Source: Nitrospiraceae bacterium
GTDB taxonomy: Bacteria > Nitrospirota > Nitrospiria > Nitrospirales > Nitrospiraceae
DNA: 64,000 nucleotides
Direction: 5' to 3'
Assembly (NCBI GenBank): GCA_919902665.1
Contig: CAKKRK010000001.1
Coordinates: 75,277 to 139,276 of the forward strand
The notes under the pieces: model-generated
Told to the model about the DNA's origin: nothing
The model's database searches: none
Seen by the model: only the letters and a program-made list of their open reading frames with translations
Position numbers and translations under genes: made by a program
In this document: positions 53,018 through 61,614 of the stretch, one piece after another
How the letters are laid out: every line of letters begins with the position of its first letter
Position numbering within the stretch: position 1 is the stretch's first letter

Positions 53018-54181
53018 TTAGGCAGGTCGTCGAACGCGTGCAATGAACTGACGAGCCGTTTCTGCTGCTGTCGCCACTTGAGGAGCGGTAAAAGTCACAT
53101 GCCCCATCTTTCTCCCAGGACGAATCATCCGCTTACCGTACAGATGAAGCACAGCCCCTGCGGTTGAATAGAGTGCGTAGGATCCTTCTCTGGATGTCAC
53201 AGATCCTACTTCCTCACCAATGAGATTGACCATTACCGCAGGGCTCAAGAGCCTTGCGTCTCCCAACGGAAGCCCACAGGTCACTCGTACCTGTTGCTCG
53301 AATTGGGATACCGTACAGACGTCCAACGTATAGTGACCCGAATTGTGAGGACGAGGTGCAATCTCGTTAATAAGGAGGGACCCATCGTTGGTCTGAAAGA
53401 GTTCCACACAAAATACACCTACACCCTGTAACGCCGTGACAGCTCGCTTCGAAAGTTCTGTTGCCTGCTCAGCAACGTCAAGTGGAATAGCAGCAGGCAC
53501 CCGCGTTTCTCGTAAGATGCCCAGCTCATGCCGATTCTCGACCACTGGATACACACAGGACGCCCCACACTCGCTTCGCACGACGAGCACCGAGAGCTCT
53601 CGGACATATTCAATGAACTGTTCGAGAATCCATCGTTGACCGGACTTGACTGTTCCCAAGATGTGTTCAAGCTCCTGGACATCCGAGGGCTTTCGAAGGA
53701 GCCACTGACCTTTCCCGTCGTACCCACTCTTTGCGGTCTTACAGACAGCGGGAAGGCCGAGACGGTCCACAGCTGAGACGAGTTGAGATGCCGATTCGAC
53801 GATGGCGAAAGCGGGGACAGAGAGGTGTCGTGACAATAAGTATTGCTTCTGTTCAATCCGGTCTTGAAGGATCTTAAGCACAGCTCCCGTAGGTCGCATC
53901 GGGCGACGCATCTCCAGCCATTCACAGAGCTCAGCCGGCACATTTTCCCATTCCAAAGTCACGGCATCAACGAGACTGGCAAATCGGTCACGGGCGGCAA
54001 GATCTGAGAATGGCGCAGTACATGAGTGGGTGGCAAGTCGATGGGCTGGCGCGTCGGCATCTGGATCCCAGACAGCCACCTGATAGCCCATGCGGTGGGC
54101 AGCCCCAGTGAACATCGCCCCCAATTGTCCTCCACCCAATACTCCGAGCGTGGAACCAGGCTCAAGGACTCGTTCCGTCAC
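53018..54181 (-). CDS. purK: N5-carboxyaminoimidazole ribonucleotide synthase
   Basis: 387 residues. ATP-grasp enzyme: [19 protein letters not shown] opens the N-terminal domain, [12 protein letters not shown] is in the ATP-binding loop, and [15 protein letters not shown] is the metal/AIR-binding region. It carboxylates aminoimidazole ribonucleotide in purine synthesis. Overlaps purE by four bases. Confidence 0.95.
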   Translation of the reverse strand: MTERVLEPGSTLGVLGGGQLGAMFTGAAHRMGYQVAVWDPDADAPAHRLATHSCTAPFSDLAARDRFASLVDAVTLEWENVPAELCEWLEMRRPMRPTGAVLKILQDRIEQKQYLLSRHLSVPAFAIVESASQLVSAVDRLGLPAVCKTAKSGYDGKGQWLLRKPSDVQELEHILGTVKSGQRWILEQFIEYVRELSVLVVRSECGASCVYPVVENRHELGILRETRVPAAIPLDVAEQATELSKRAVTALQGVGVFCVELFQTNDGSLLINEIAPRPHNSGHYTLDVCTVSQFEQQVRVTCGLPLGDARLLSPAVMVNLIGEEVGSVTSREGSYALYSTAGAVLHLYGKRMIRPGRKMGHVTFTAPQVATAAETARQFIARVRRPA

Positions 54182-54771
54182 GGTCGTCGGCTCATCTCGT
54201 CCGCTCCGAGGTTACCAAGACCTGTGCCCTTGGCTTCGGGAGAATTGAGAACACTCTTCGTTTGAGCCGCCCGATAGCGCTTAATGTTTTTGGCAATTTC
54301 AGGATGGCTTCCCGCCAAAATCTGTCCTGCGAGGAGGCCAGCATTTTCGGCACCTCCGATCGCCACGGTAGCCACGGGAATGCCTTTGGGCATCTGAACG
54401 ATGGACAACAAGGAATCGAGGCCGCGAAGGTTTTCTGTAGGAATCGGGACACCGATCACCGGAAGATGAGTCTTTGCTGCCAGCATGCCGGGAAGGTGAG
54501 CCGCTCCTCCAGCCCCCGCAATGATGACTTTGATCCCGCGCCCTGGAGCACTGGCGGCGTATTCGAAGAGGCGGTCCGGCGTTCGATGTGCAGAAACGAC
54601 GAGTAGCTCATAGGGAATATTGAGCTCGTCCAAAATCACACCGGCCTTTTCCAAAATGGGAAAATCTGATTTACTCCCCCCCAAGACCCCGACAAGCGGC
54701 TTGCGGCTCTTAACCTCTCGGCTCGCTCGTTGCCGCGAGCGGTTCGCTGCCTGCAGTATTCTGGCCATCAT
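54178..54771 (-). CDS. purE: N5-CAIR mutase
   Basis: 197 residues. After a basic extension of about 25 residues the protein reads [37 protein letters not shown] and [27 protein letters not shown], all conserved in PurE; it lies directly before and overlaps purK. It is longer than the ~165-residue norm because of the N-terminal extension, so the true start may be downstream, but no other ATG with a good ribosome-binding site is nearer. Confidence 0.93.
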   Translation of the reverse strand: MMARILQAANRSRQRASREVKSRKPLVGVLGGSKSDFPILEKAGVILDELNIPYELLVVSAHRTPDRLFEYAASAPGRGIKVIIAGAGGAAHLPGMLAAKTHLPVIGVPIPTENLRGLDSLLSIVQMPKGIPVATVAIGGAENAGLLAGQILAGSHPEIAKNIKRYRAAQTKSVLNSPEAKGTGLGNLGADEMSRRP

Positions 54772-55020
54772 CTACCTCTCCTTCTATATCCATCATGCAG
54801 TCTCTTTCCAGAGAAAAAGTAGTGGCACCTTAGCGAGTCCAACTATTGGGGTCAAGGAGATTGGAGGTGTGATAATTACCCCTTCGAACAATTGAGCAGG
54901 ATACGGCGCTAACAGCAATTCGCTGGTCTGTACATATAACGAAACCGACGCAGGACTTGTGGTTGCCGATTACGGTGCGCTGGAGAAATATACCTGCACC
55001 AGAAAATCGGCGGAGACAAA

Positions 55021-55049
55021 GATGGCCCAGGGGGATGCCCTGAGCCATC
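55021..55049 (-). terminator. Hairpin downstream of the secretion operon
   Basis: GATGGC/GCCATC and CAGGG/CCCTG stack into one stem around a short loop. It lies second after the stop of the HlyD-type gene on the minus strand. The remaining stretch 54772-55020 shows no gene and should hold the purE promoter. Confidence 0.45.
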
Positions 55050-55068
55050 TTCAAGAGGGAGAGGTGAT

Positions 55069-55091
55069 GTGCCGCACCATCGGTGCGGCAC
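55069..55091 (-). terminator. Perfect 10-bp hairpin after the HlyD-type gene
   Basis: GTGCCGCACC (55069-55078) pairs with GGTGCGGCAC (55082-55091) around a 3-nt loop, 6 bases after the stop at 55098. There is no T-run, but stem strength and position suggest a transcription end or an mRNA-stabilising element, in tandem with the hairpin at 55021. Confidence 0.55.
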
Positions 55092-55097
55092 GATCGA

Positions 55098-56543
55098 CTA
55101 TTTACCGCCCGGTGCTGCCACCTTTGGCGCGAACATCTCAAACACACTGGGCTCCCGCTCCAGGTAGTCCGGCGGGAAGAAGTTAAATCGCCGCCACAGT
55201 TCATACCACAGAGGGACGCGATTCATGACCACCCAGCCCAACACTTTTGTACCCTGCCTCACCTGAGCCTGATCAGGCCATGGTTGAGATTCTTCTGGAT
55301 CAGGAACGACCCAGAATCGGTAGTTCCCTTTTCCATCGTCAATCTGGTCAACCACCTTGATCACGCCCCCGCGAGTGCCCGCCATCAACCCAGGCCAAGC
55401 CGGTAATGGGATGGCCGGGACTCCAAAAAAGAGGATCCGAACCTTTCGCCCAGGCTTCAAAAGTGGGGAATCCAATCCTTCGGCCACCATTTCAATGGCT
55501 GGATCAGAGGCGACTGGAGAAATTGTAACCAGGTTTTCTCCCTGCTTGACCGTCTCATTAAGACCAACTTTGGCCATCTTGACGACCGTGCCATCCATCG
55601 GCGCATACAGCTTTGCGGCCTCAATACGTTGCTGAACTCCCTGTTGTTTGTAGGAGATCTCAGCTAAGGATTCGGTTGCTTTGGCAGCTTCCGCGACGGC
55701 AGAATCACGTGATGCAATGGCGTCCATCAGTTTCTGATGCACATCAGCTGACACTTGATCACGACCGAAGCTCAAGGCCGACCGAGACTGCTCGGCAGCC
55801 GACAAAGCGGCCTGCGCTGCCTGCAAACCGGCCTTGGTGCCGATCTCGGTCTGAATCGTGAGCTCAAGTTCGCGCTGGGAAACCAGTCCATCACGGACAA
55901 GCTGCCGATGACGGTCGACATTGAGTTGTGCCGTGTGCACATCGATCTTGTACTGCTCAACCTTCTGTTGAGCCTCACGCACTTTATTATCGGCCTCGAC
56001 CACGCGGGCCTCCGCTGAGGGCACAGCAGCCTGCACCAACTTTTTCATCTCCCCGATTCTTTTCGTCAGCTGATCAGCCCTGGACATAGCTGCCTGGCGA
56101 GTTTGCTCCAGCGCTACCTTGCGCTGTTCGAAGAGGGGGAGGATCTCGGGCGCCATAAAGGTTGGATCGTAATCTTCCAACTCGCCGACAAGTTCGCCCT
56201 TCTTGACTTTGACTCCTTCGTAAATATGCCAGGCTTTGACACGGCCTGTAATCCGAGACTCAATCTGCTGCGGCCGGTCATATGGCGTGTAGGCGGAAAC
56301 TTTTCCAGACGCCTGGATCGTTTGTGTCCAGGGTACGAATTCGAGGATGATCAGAAAGAGCAATAGAATTGTCAGAATGGCACGAGAAGCCGTGAACATT
56401 CCGCTAGGAATCTGTACTGCCTCCCAGCACGGCATCTTGGCCAATGCCGACCCCTGATCGATGGAGATCGCCTCTAAGCCGACCCCTCGCCGGACCAGCG
56501 CACGTTCTCCACTGTTTTCCAGACCGCGACCTAGGCTAGCCAT
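55098..56543 (-). CDS. HlyD-type membrane-fusion protein
   Basis: 481 residues (GGAGG before the ATG). A cytoplasmic start is followed by a single membrane helix (AILTILLLFLIILEFVPW, about 54-71), then a lipoyl-like beta domain (SRITGRVKAWHIYEGVKVKKGELVGEL), a long coiled-coil hairpin (about 140-320) and a closing beta-barrel (KLYAPMDGTVVKMAKVGLNETVKQGE). It bridges an inner-membrane exporter to a TolC-like channel. It lies 45 bases after the degenerate ABC gene and ends the operon. Confidence 0.9.
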   Translation of the reverse strand: MASLGRGLENSGERALVRRGVGLEAISIDQGSALAKMPCWEAVQIPSGMFTASRAILTILLLFLIILEFVPWTQTIQASGKVSAYTPYDRPQQIESRITGRVKAWHIYEGVKVKKGELVGELEDYDPTFMAPEILPLFEQRKVALEQTRQAAMSRADQLTKRIGEMKKLVQAAVPSAEARVVEADNKVREAQQKVEQYKIDVHTAQLNVDRHRQLVRDGLVSQRELELTIQTEIGTKAGLQAAQAALSAAEQSRSALSFGRDQVSADVHQKLMDAIASRDSAVAEAAKATESLAEISYKQQGVQQRIEAAKLYAPMDGTVVKMAKVGLNETVKQGENLVTISPVASDPAIEMVAEGLDSPLLKPGRKVRILFFGVPAIPLPAWPGLMAGTRGGVIKVVDQIDDGKGNYRFWVVPDPEESQPWPDQAQVRQGTKVLGWVVMNRVPLWYELWRRFNFFPPDYLEREPSVFEMFAPKVAAPGGK

Positions 56544-56588
56544 GGAGCCTCCATTAATTTACCGGTGTTGATTTGCCGTTCCAATCGC

Positions 56589-58265
56589 TTACGCATGAGC
56601 ATGATGCAGCATGATGCGACGATCCGCATGATCCGTAAGATTGGGATCCGTCGAGACGAAAATCACGGACCAGGCTTCATCTTTCGAGCACAGCCGACGC
56701 AAGATACGCTCACGCAACGACGGCTCAAACGAGTGAATGAGGCCATCAAATATCAGAACTTGCGGACGTCCTAAAATGGCTCTGGCCAAGAGGATCTGCA
56801 CAATGTGCGTTGGCGAAAGTGATTCTCCAAGCGTAGAGATATCGGACTTGACTCCGCGTGGCAACCCTTCGACATCTTCTTCAAGTTCGGTGAAGCGGAG
56901 CGCCCAGTTGAGGTCGTCATACGTGACATAGGAACGTCCCATCACGATATTTTCTTCAACCGTTCCCTTCACCAACGACAATTGGGAGTCGATCATGACA
57001 CTGCGGCATTGGTTGATGGCATTACCGTCAATATACCGGAGGTCGACCCCATTGTACTGAACGACGCCATTCGTTGGAACTTCCAGGCCACCCAATACTC
57101 TGGCCAAAGCTGTTTTGGCCCCCGTGGTCCGAGCGTAGATACCGAGCTTCTCACCTGGTGCGACATCCAGGTTGAAGCCATCGAATACCGACACCCCACT
57201 ATGAACCAAACTGACCCCTTTGCAGGTAACCCGAACTCCTTGAGCCAAGTGCTTGGGCAACGCCACCGTTGATTCTGTTGTGACCTGATCTTGCTCCTGA
57301 CTAAAGACCTCATCAAGGTGGGTCAGGGAGGCGAAGAAATAGTACACAGACCCCATGTTCTTGATCAGGGAGTCGAAATTGATGACGAGTGCACTCACGA
57401 CCGCTTGAACAGCGACTAACTGCCCTAGAGTCAACTGCCCTGACGCCATGAGTGAGGCTGCGATGCCAAGCGCTCCGGCTTGTGCGATGGCTTGTCCGCC
57501 CACAGATCCAATATATTGCCGCACGAGAACCGCAAACCTTGCCTTCCGAGCTTCAACATACCGACCGACCAGATCGTTCGTTTTGTTCATGAGAAACGGG
57601 CGGCTGTCAGTGGCCTTCAGCTGCAGTGCATTCTTTGAAACCTCTTGAACAAAATTGAAGACGTCGTATTTCGCGTGAGACATGGCGAGGGTACTTTTGA
57701 GGGCACCACGGGACAACACGAAGAACGTGATGCCAAACCCAGCCAAAAGCATAAGGTTGTACATGAGGAAATAGGGATGGTAGACGACCAACACAACCAT
57801 GCCGACCGTACCACCCACCACGACATTGATCAGGTCGATCAACAGCGTGGACAGAGCACGTTGCATGAAGACCGTTTCCATAAAGTAGTTCGTAATTTCA
57901 GGCCGTGAACCTTTAAAACGATTCCGAGGAAGCTGGTCCACCATCGCAACCGTGACTCGTGCAAAGATGCGGCGTTGCACGACATCCACCGCGTAGAAGT
58001 GGAATGTCTTGAACAGGCCGACAAACAACAGCACCGACAGCATAATGCCGGTCAACGTCCAGATCATGACCGGCTGAACCGCATAGGAAAAGGTGCTGAC
58101 CAATTCCTGCACGGTCAACGGGATGATAAGAGAAAAGAACCCGACGGCCAGCGCATAAGAAAAAATCAAACTCATGATTTTTTTCTCAGCCTTCATGGCC
58201 ACGGACAGCTGCTTCATCAGCGCTTCGAACAGCCCCTTGGAACCTTCGCCCTGAGGTTCTTTCAT
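56589..58265 (-). CDS. ABC exporter with degenerate nucleotide-binding domain
   Basis: 558 residues from ATG 58265 (GGGGG 5 bases upstream). Six membrane helices (about 30-310) fit a type-I exporter of the HlyB/PrtD kind without a peptidase domain. The ATPase fold is traceable, but nearly all motifs are lost: Walker A reads ARTTGAKT (about 378-385; only the G-x-K-T end resembles GxxGxGKT), the Q-loop reads MIDSQLSL, the signature is LSPTH instead of LSGGQ (483-487), Walker B is VLIFDG, so the catalytic Glu is Gly508, and the H-loop is VSTDPN without histidine. The frame is intact with normal codon use, so it is under selection as a protein, possibly as a pseudo-ATPase. Confidence 0.85.
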   Translation of the reverse strand: MKEPQGEGSKGLFEALMKQLSVAMKAEKKIMSLIFSYALAVGFFSLIIPLTVQELVSTFSYAVQPVMIWTLTGIMLSVLLFVGLFKTFHFYAVDVVQRRIFARVTVAMVDQLPRNRFKGSRPEITNYFMETVFMQRALSTLLIDLINVVVGGTVGMVVLVVYHPYFLMYNLMLLAGFGITFFVLSRGALKSTLAMSHAKYDVFNFVQEVSKNALQLKATDSRPFLMNKTNDLVGRYVEARKARFAVLVRQYIGSVGGQAIAQAGALGIAASLMASGQLTLGQLVAVQAVVSALVINFDSLIKNMGSVYYFFASLTHLDEVFSQEQDQVTTESTVALPKHLAQGVRVTCKGVSLVHSGVSVFDGFNLDVAPGEKLGIYARTTGAKTALARVLGGLEVPTNGVVQYNGVDLRYIDGNAINQCRSVMIDSQLSLVKGTVEENIVMGRSYVTYDDLNWALRFTELEEDVEGLPRGVKSDISTLGESLSPTHIVQILLARAILGRPQVLIFDGLIHSFEPSLRERILRRLCSKDEAWSVIFVSTDPNLTDHADRRIMLHHAHA

Positions 58266-58395
58266 GACCACCCCCAGTAATAAGTCAAAATGTGAATCAT
58301 CGGCCCCTTATCCCCCTACCAAACTAAATCATGTTCGAGAGTTTATTTCCAATCCACCGAACGAACTATCTGCTACCACCAACCCTATGCACAGC

Positions 58396-59988
58396 CTAGT
58401 CACGTCCAAGCAGTTTACGGCCTGAGGACCCTGCTGCCTGTAGCGGATCACCATATTTGGCAAGTACCTTCTCACCCACTGGTTTCGCCAGTGCCCCTCT
58501 TGCATACAACATCCCCCCACGGGACACTACATAGTCGGCCTGGGCGCGGTAGAGCTCATAGGATGTCTCAACTACGTTGCGCTCACGCAGATTGACAAAG
58601 AGAATGCTGGTCGCTCCCATATTAAAGCGAGCCCGTTCCCCCTCTTCCAACGTCTTGGCCAAGCGAAGAGCCTCTGTTGCAGCCTTCACCCGATCCCTGG
58701 CCCGCACTTGGGCAGACAGCCAGTTATCGACATCGACCGCAACCTGCTTTTCAGTATAGGCCTGCTTATACGCCAATCGTTGCTGCTGCGCTTCTGCGTG
58801 AAGAACCTTCCCTCGGGCGCCCCGATTGAACAACGGCATACTGAAGAGAGTCCCCACTCGGTAGCCGAACCCTCCAATCCAATAGATGCCACCCACCGCC
58901 GGTCCCCCCTCAATCTGTAGCTTGGGAAGCAGACCATTCTTCGCTAGTTTCAGTTCGATATTGTTCAGTCTGGCTTCAATGTAGAGATCGCGCACTTCCG
59001 GGCGATCCTCAGTGGCTTCTGCCTTAAAAGCCGCCACATCCTCTTCGCTTGGCAACGGCATTTCCCCATGAAATTCCGGAGCCCACTCCGGTCTCGGTGT
59101 CACCGGCTCGCCATCCTCCCAGAGAAAGAGCGCCAGCTTATATTGCTCATACTCGACCTTCCGTTGCGCATAAATGGCCGCTTCTCGACGCCGCTGAACT
59201 TCTTCCCGGGCTTCGACCACATCAATCGGTGCAATGGCGCCGGCTTTGGATCTGCCCTCCACCATGCGATAGCGCTCCTCCGCGACGGCGAGCGCGCGCC
59301 TCACGACATCGGCCTGCTTGACGGTGACCTGCCAGTCCCAGTATTGCACGGCTCCGGCGAGATAGAGATCTTGCCGCTTCTGCGCCACCTTCACCTCCGC
59401 TTGTGGCCCAGCAAGCTCTGCCTGTTGAAACTCGGCATTCGCTTCGTTGACCATGAATCCACGAAGCAGGTTAAACGATCCGCCAACGATGGCCGTTTGC
59501 TGCGTATAGAACAGTGTCAAGTCGGTAGGGAAGGCTACGGGGCCAGTGTCCGCAGAGTGAAGGAACGCGCCAGCATTTCCAGTCATCGTCGTGTGATCCC
59601 CAAAGCCGTGACGGATCCCACCGAAGACCTCAAATCCCCAGGGGTGCCCGATCTTGAGCATCGTATCGCTATAGCCACCAGTCAGGGTATTTATTCCGCT
59701 AACGTTCGTCAGATTAAACGTCTGATAGCGATCGACCTCGACCTCGTTCCGAAACTTGGGCTCCCAGGCACCCAACGCTTTCAGGATTTTCGCCCGAGCC
59801 TGCGAGCGTTCCAGTCCCGTAGCGCGGAGCAGCGGATGGGTCAGTTCGATTCGCGCCAGCACCTCCTCAATAGTCAGTGGAGCGGTGCGAGTCGACTGAG
59901 ATTTTAATACACTGGAATCATGAATCGGTTCCGCCACTGCGGTCGCCGACACCACCATCATCAACGAGAACAACAATAGAAGGATCAA
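58396..59988 (-). CDS. TolC-family outer-membrane protein, paralog 1
   Basis: 530 residues from TTG 59988, inferred by analogy: the sister genes start 8-9 bases after GGAGCAT, and here AAAGGAGCAT precedes this TTG and gives a signal peptide (ILLLLFSLMMVVSATAVAEP). The mature protein begins with LTIEEVLARIELTHPLL and shows two TolC-type repeats of long helices and strands, with EGERARFNMGATSILFVNLRERNVVET near the end. It forms a trimeric outer-membrane and periplasmic channel. Follows paralog 2 by 25 bases. Confidence 0.9.
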   Translation of the reverse strand: MILLLLFSLMMVVSATAVAEPIHDSSVLKSQSTRTAPLTIEEVLARIELTHPLLRATGLERSQARAKILKALGAWEPKFRNEVEVDRYQTFNLTNVSGINTLTGGYSDTMLKIGHPWGFEVFGGIRHGFGDHTTMTGNAGAFLHSADTGPVAFPTDLTLFYTQQTAIVGGSFNLLRGFMVNEANAEFQQAELAGPQAEVKVAQKRQDLYLAGAVQYWDWQVTVKQADVVRRALAVAEERYRMVEGRSKAGAIAPIDVVEAREEVQRRREAAIYAQRKVEYEQYKLALFLWEDGEPVTPRPEWAPEFHGEMPLPSEEDVAAFKAEATEDRPEVRDLYIEARLNNIELKLAKNGLLPKLQIEGGPAVGGIYWIGGFGYRVGTLFSMPLFNRGARGKVLHAEAQQQRLAYKQAYTEKQVAVDVDNWLSAQVRARDRVKAATEALRLAKTLEEGERARFNMGATSILFVNLRERNVVETSYELYRAQADYVVSRGGMLYARGALAKPVGEKVLAKYGDPLQAAGSSGRKLLGRD

Positions 59989-60013
59989 GGAAGGATGCTC
60001 CTTTGTTGCTGAA

Positions 60014-61591
60014 TTAATCACGTCCAGGTTGCTTCGTGGAGCCGTTCGCACCAGCCGCCGTCAGCGGGTTCCCATACTTGGCCAGCTCGCTTTCAGGCCA
60101 CGGCTTCGCCAGGGCGCCTTTCGCCCACAACATCCCTCCACGCGCCACCGCGTAGTCTGCCTGCGCCCGATACAGTTCGTACGCTGACTCCACGACGTTA
60201 CGTTCCCGGAGGTTCACGAACAGCACAGTGGTCGCCCCCATATTGAACCGGGTCCGCTCGCCTTCTTCCAGCGTCTTCGCCAACCGTAGCGCTTCCGTCG
60301 CTGCCTTTACCCGATCTCTGGCCCGCACTTGGGCCGAGAGCCAGTTGTCCACATCAATGCTGACTTGTTGCTCGGCGTATAGCTGTTTGAAGGCCAATTG
60401 TTGCTGGTCCGCTTCCGCATACAGGACCTTCCCACGCGCTCCCTTCTGGAACAGCGCCATCTCAAACTGCATGCCGTACCGATACCCCGCGCCCACAATC
60501 CAGTCTGCGGGGGCTTCCGTTCGTCCCCCATTAAAATTCAATTTCGGGAGCAGTTTGTTCTTGGCCAGCTTGATATCGATATTGTTCATCTTGGCTTCGA
60601 TGTAGTAGTTCCGCACTTCCGGCCGATCTTCTTTCGCCTCCACTTTATAGGACGCGATGTCTTGTTCAGTGGGCAAGGGCGTTTCGCCCTGGAACTCCGG
60701 CGCCCACTCCGGTCGTGGGGTTACCGGCTCGCCGTTTTCCCAGAGAAAGAGAGACAGTTTGTATTGCTCATACTCCACATTCCGCTGGGCGGCGATGGCT
60801 GCCTCACGCCTGGCCTGAACCTCTTGATTCACCTCGATCACATCGAGCGGCGCAACCTTGCCGCCCTTGGCCATCCCTTGTACCTGTGCAAGCCGCTCTT
60901 CGGCCACGGTCAAGGCACGCTTCACCATCTCGGCCTGTCTGACGGTGACCTGCCAATCCCAGTACTGGACGGCGCCGGCGAGATAGAGATCCTGCCGCTT
61001 TTGCGCGACCGCGATCTCCGCCTGCGGCCCCGCGAGTTCAGCCTTTTGAAAATCGGCGTACTCGTCGTTGACCATGAAGCCGCGCAACAGAGGGAAATCT
61101 CCGCCGAAGATCATTTGCTGCTGATTATAGAAAAGTTTTGCATCAGGGATGACAGCCACGGTCCCTGCTGCCAGACCACTGATAGCAGGCTCCCCGACAA
61201 TGGGAGGATCGCCGAATCCGTTACGGATCCCGCCCATGACCCGGAAGCCCCAGGGATGTCCGACCTCAAGCTTGCTGTCGTTGAATCCCCCCGTGGCCAC
61301 CTCGGGGTTATACAGAAAATTCCAAATTTGAATACGAGCGACCTGTGTAATGTTCTTGAACGTCGGTTCCCAAGCCGCCAGCGCTTTCAAGACCTTCGCC
61401 CTGGCCTCAATCCGATCGACGCCCTGAGCCTTGAGCAGAGGATGGGTCAGTTCAATACGGGCAAGCACTTCACTGATCGTCAGGGGTTCGGTGCGGGCGG
61501 ACTGCGCCTTCAACGCAGTTGAATCATGCACCGGCCCCGCCATGGTCGTCACGGGAAGTACGAGCAGAATCACGAATAATAGAGCGACCAT
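60014..61591 (-). CDS. TolC-family outer-membrane protein, paralog 2
   Basis: 525 residues from ATG 61591 (AAGGAGCAT about 9 bases upstream), giving a signal peptide that ends at TMAGP. It is built like paralog 1 but much closer to paralog 3, with near-identical DNA over the last two thirds. The C-terminus keeps the GNPLTAAG...GRD pattern shared by all three. The N-terminal third (strand region GVATGGFNDSKLEVGHPWGFR) varies between paralogs, where the outer-membrane barrel would lie. Confidence 0.9.
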   Translation of the reverse strand: MVALLFVILLVLPVTTMAGPVHDSTALKAQSARTEPLTISEVLARIELTHPLLKAQGVDRIEARAKVLKALAAWEPTFKNITQVARIQIWNFLYNPEVATGGFNDSKLEVGHPWGFRVMGGIRNGFGDPPIVGEPAISGLAAGTVAVIPDAKLFYNQQQMIFGGDFPLLRGFMVNDEYADFQKAELAGPQAEIAVAQKRQDLYLAGAVQYWDWQVTVRQAEMVKRALTVAEERLAQVQGMAKGGKVAPLDVIEVNQEVQARREAAIAAQRNVEYEQYKLSLFLWENGEPVTPRPEWAPEFQGETPLPTEQDIASYKVEAKEDRPEVRNYYIEAKMNNIDIKLAKNKLLPKLNFNGGRTEAPADWIVGAGYRYGMQFEMALFQKGARGKVLYAEADQQQLAFKQLYAEQQVSIDVDNWLSAQVRARDRVKAATEALRLAKTLEEGERTRFNMGATTVLFVNLRERNVVESAYELYRAQADYAVARGGMLWAKGALAKPWPESELAKYGNPLTAAGANGSTKQPGRD

Positions 61592-61614
61592 CGAAGCATG
61601 CTCCTTGTGCCGGA

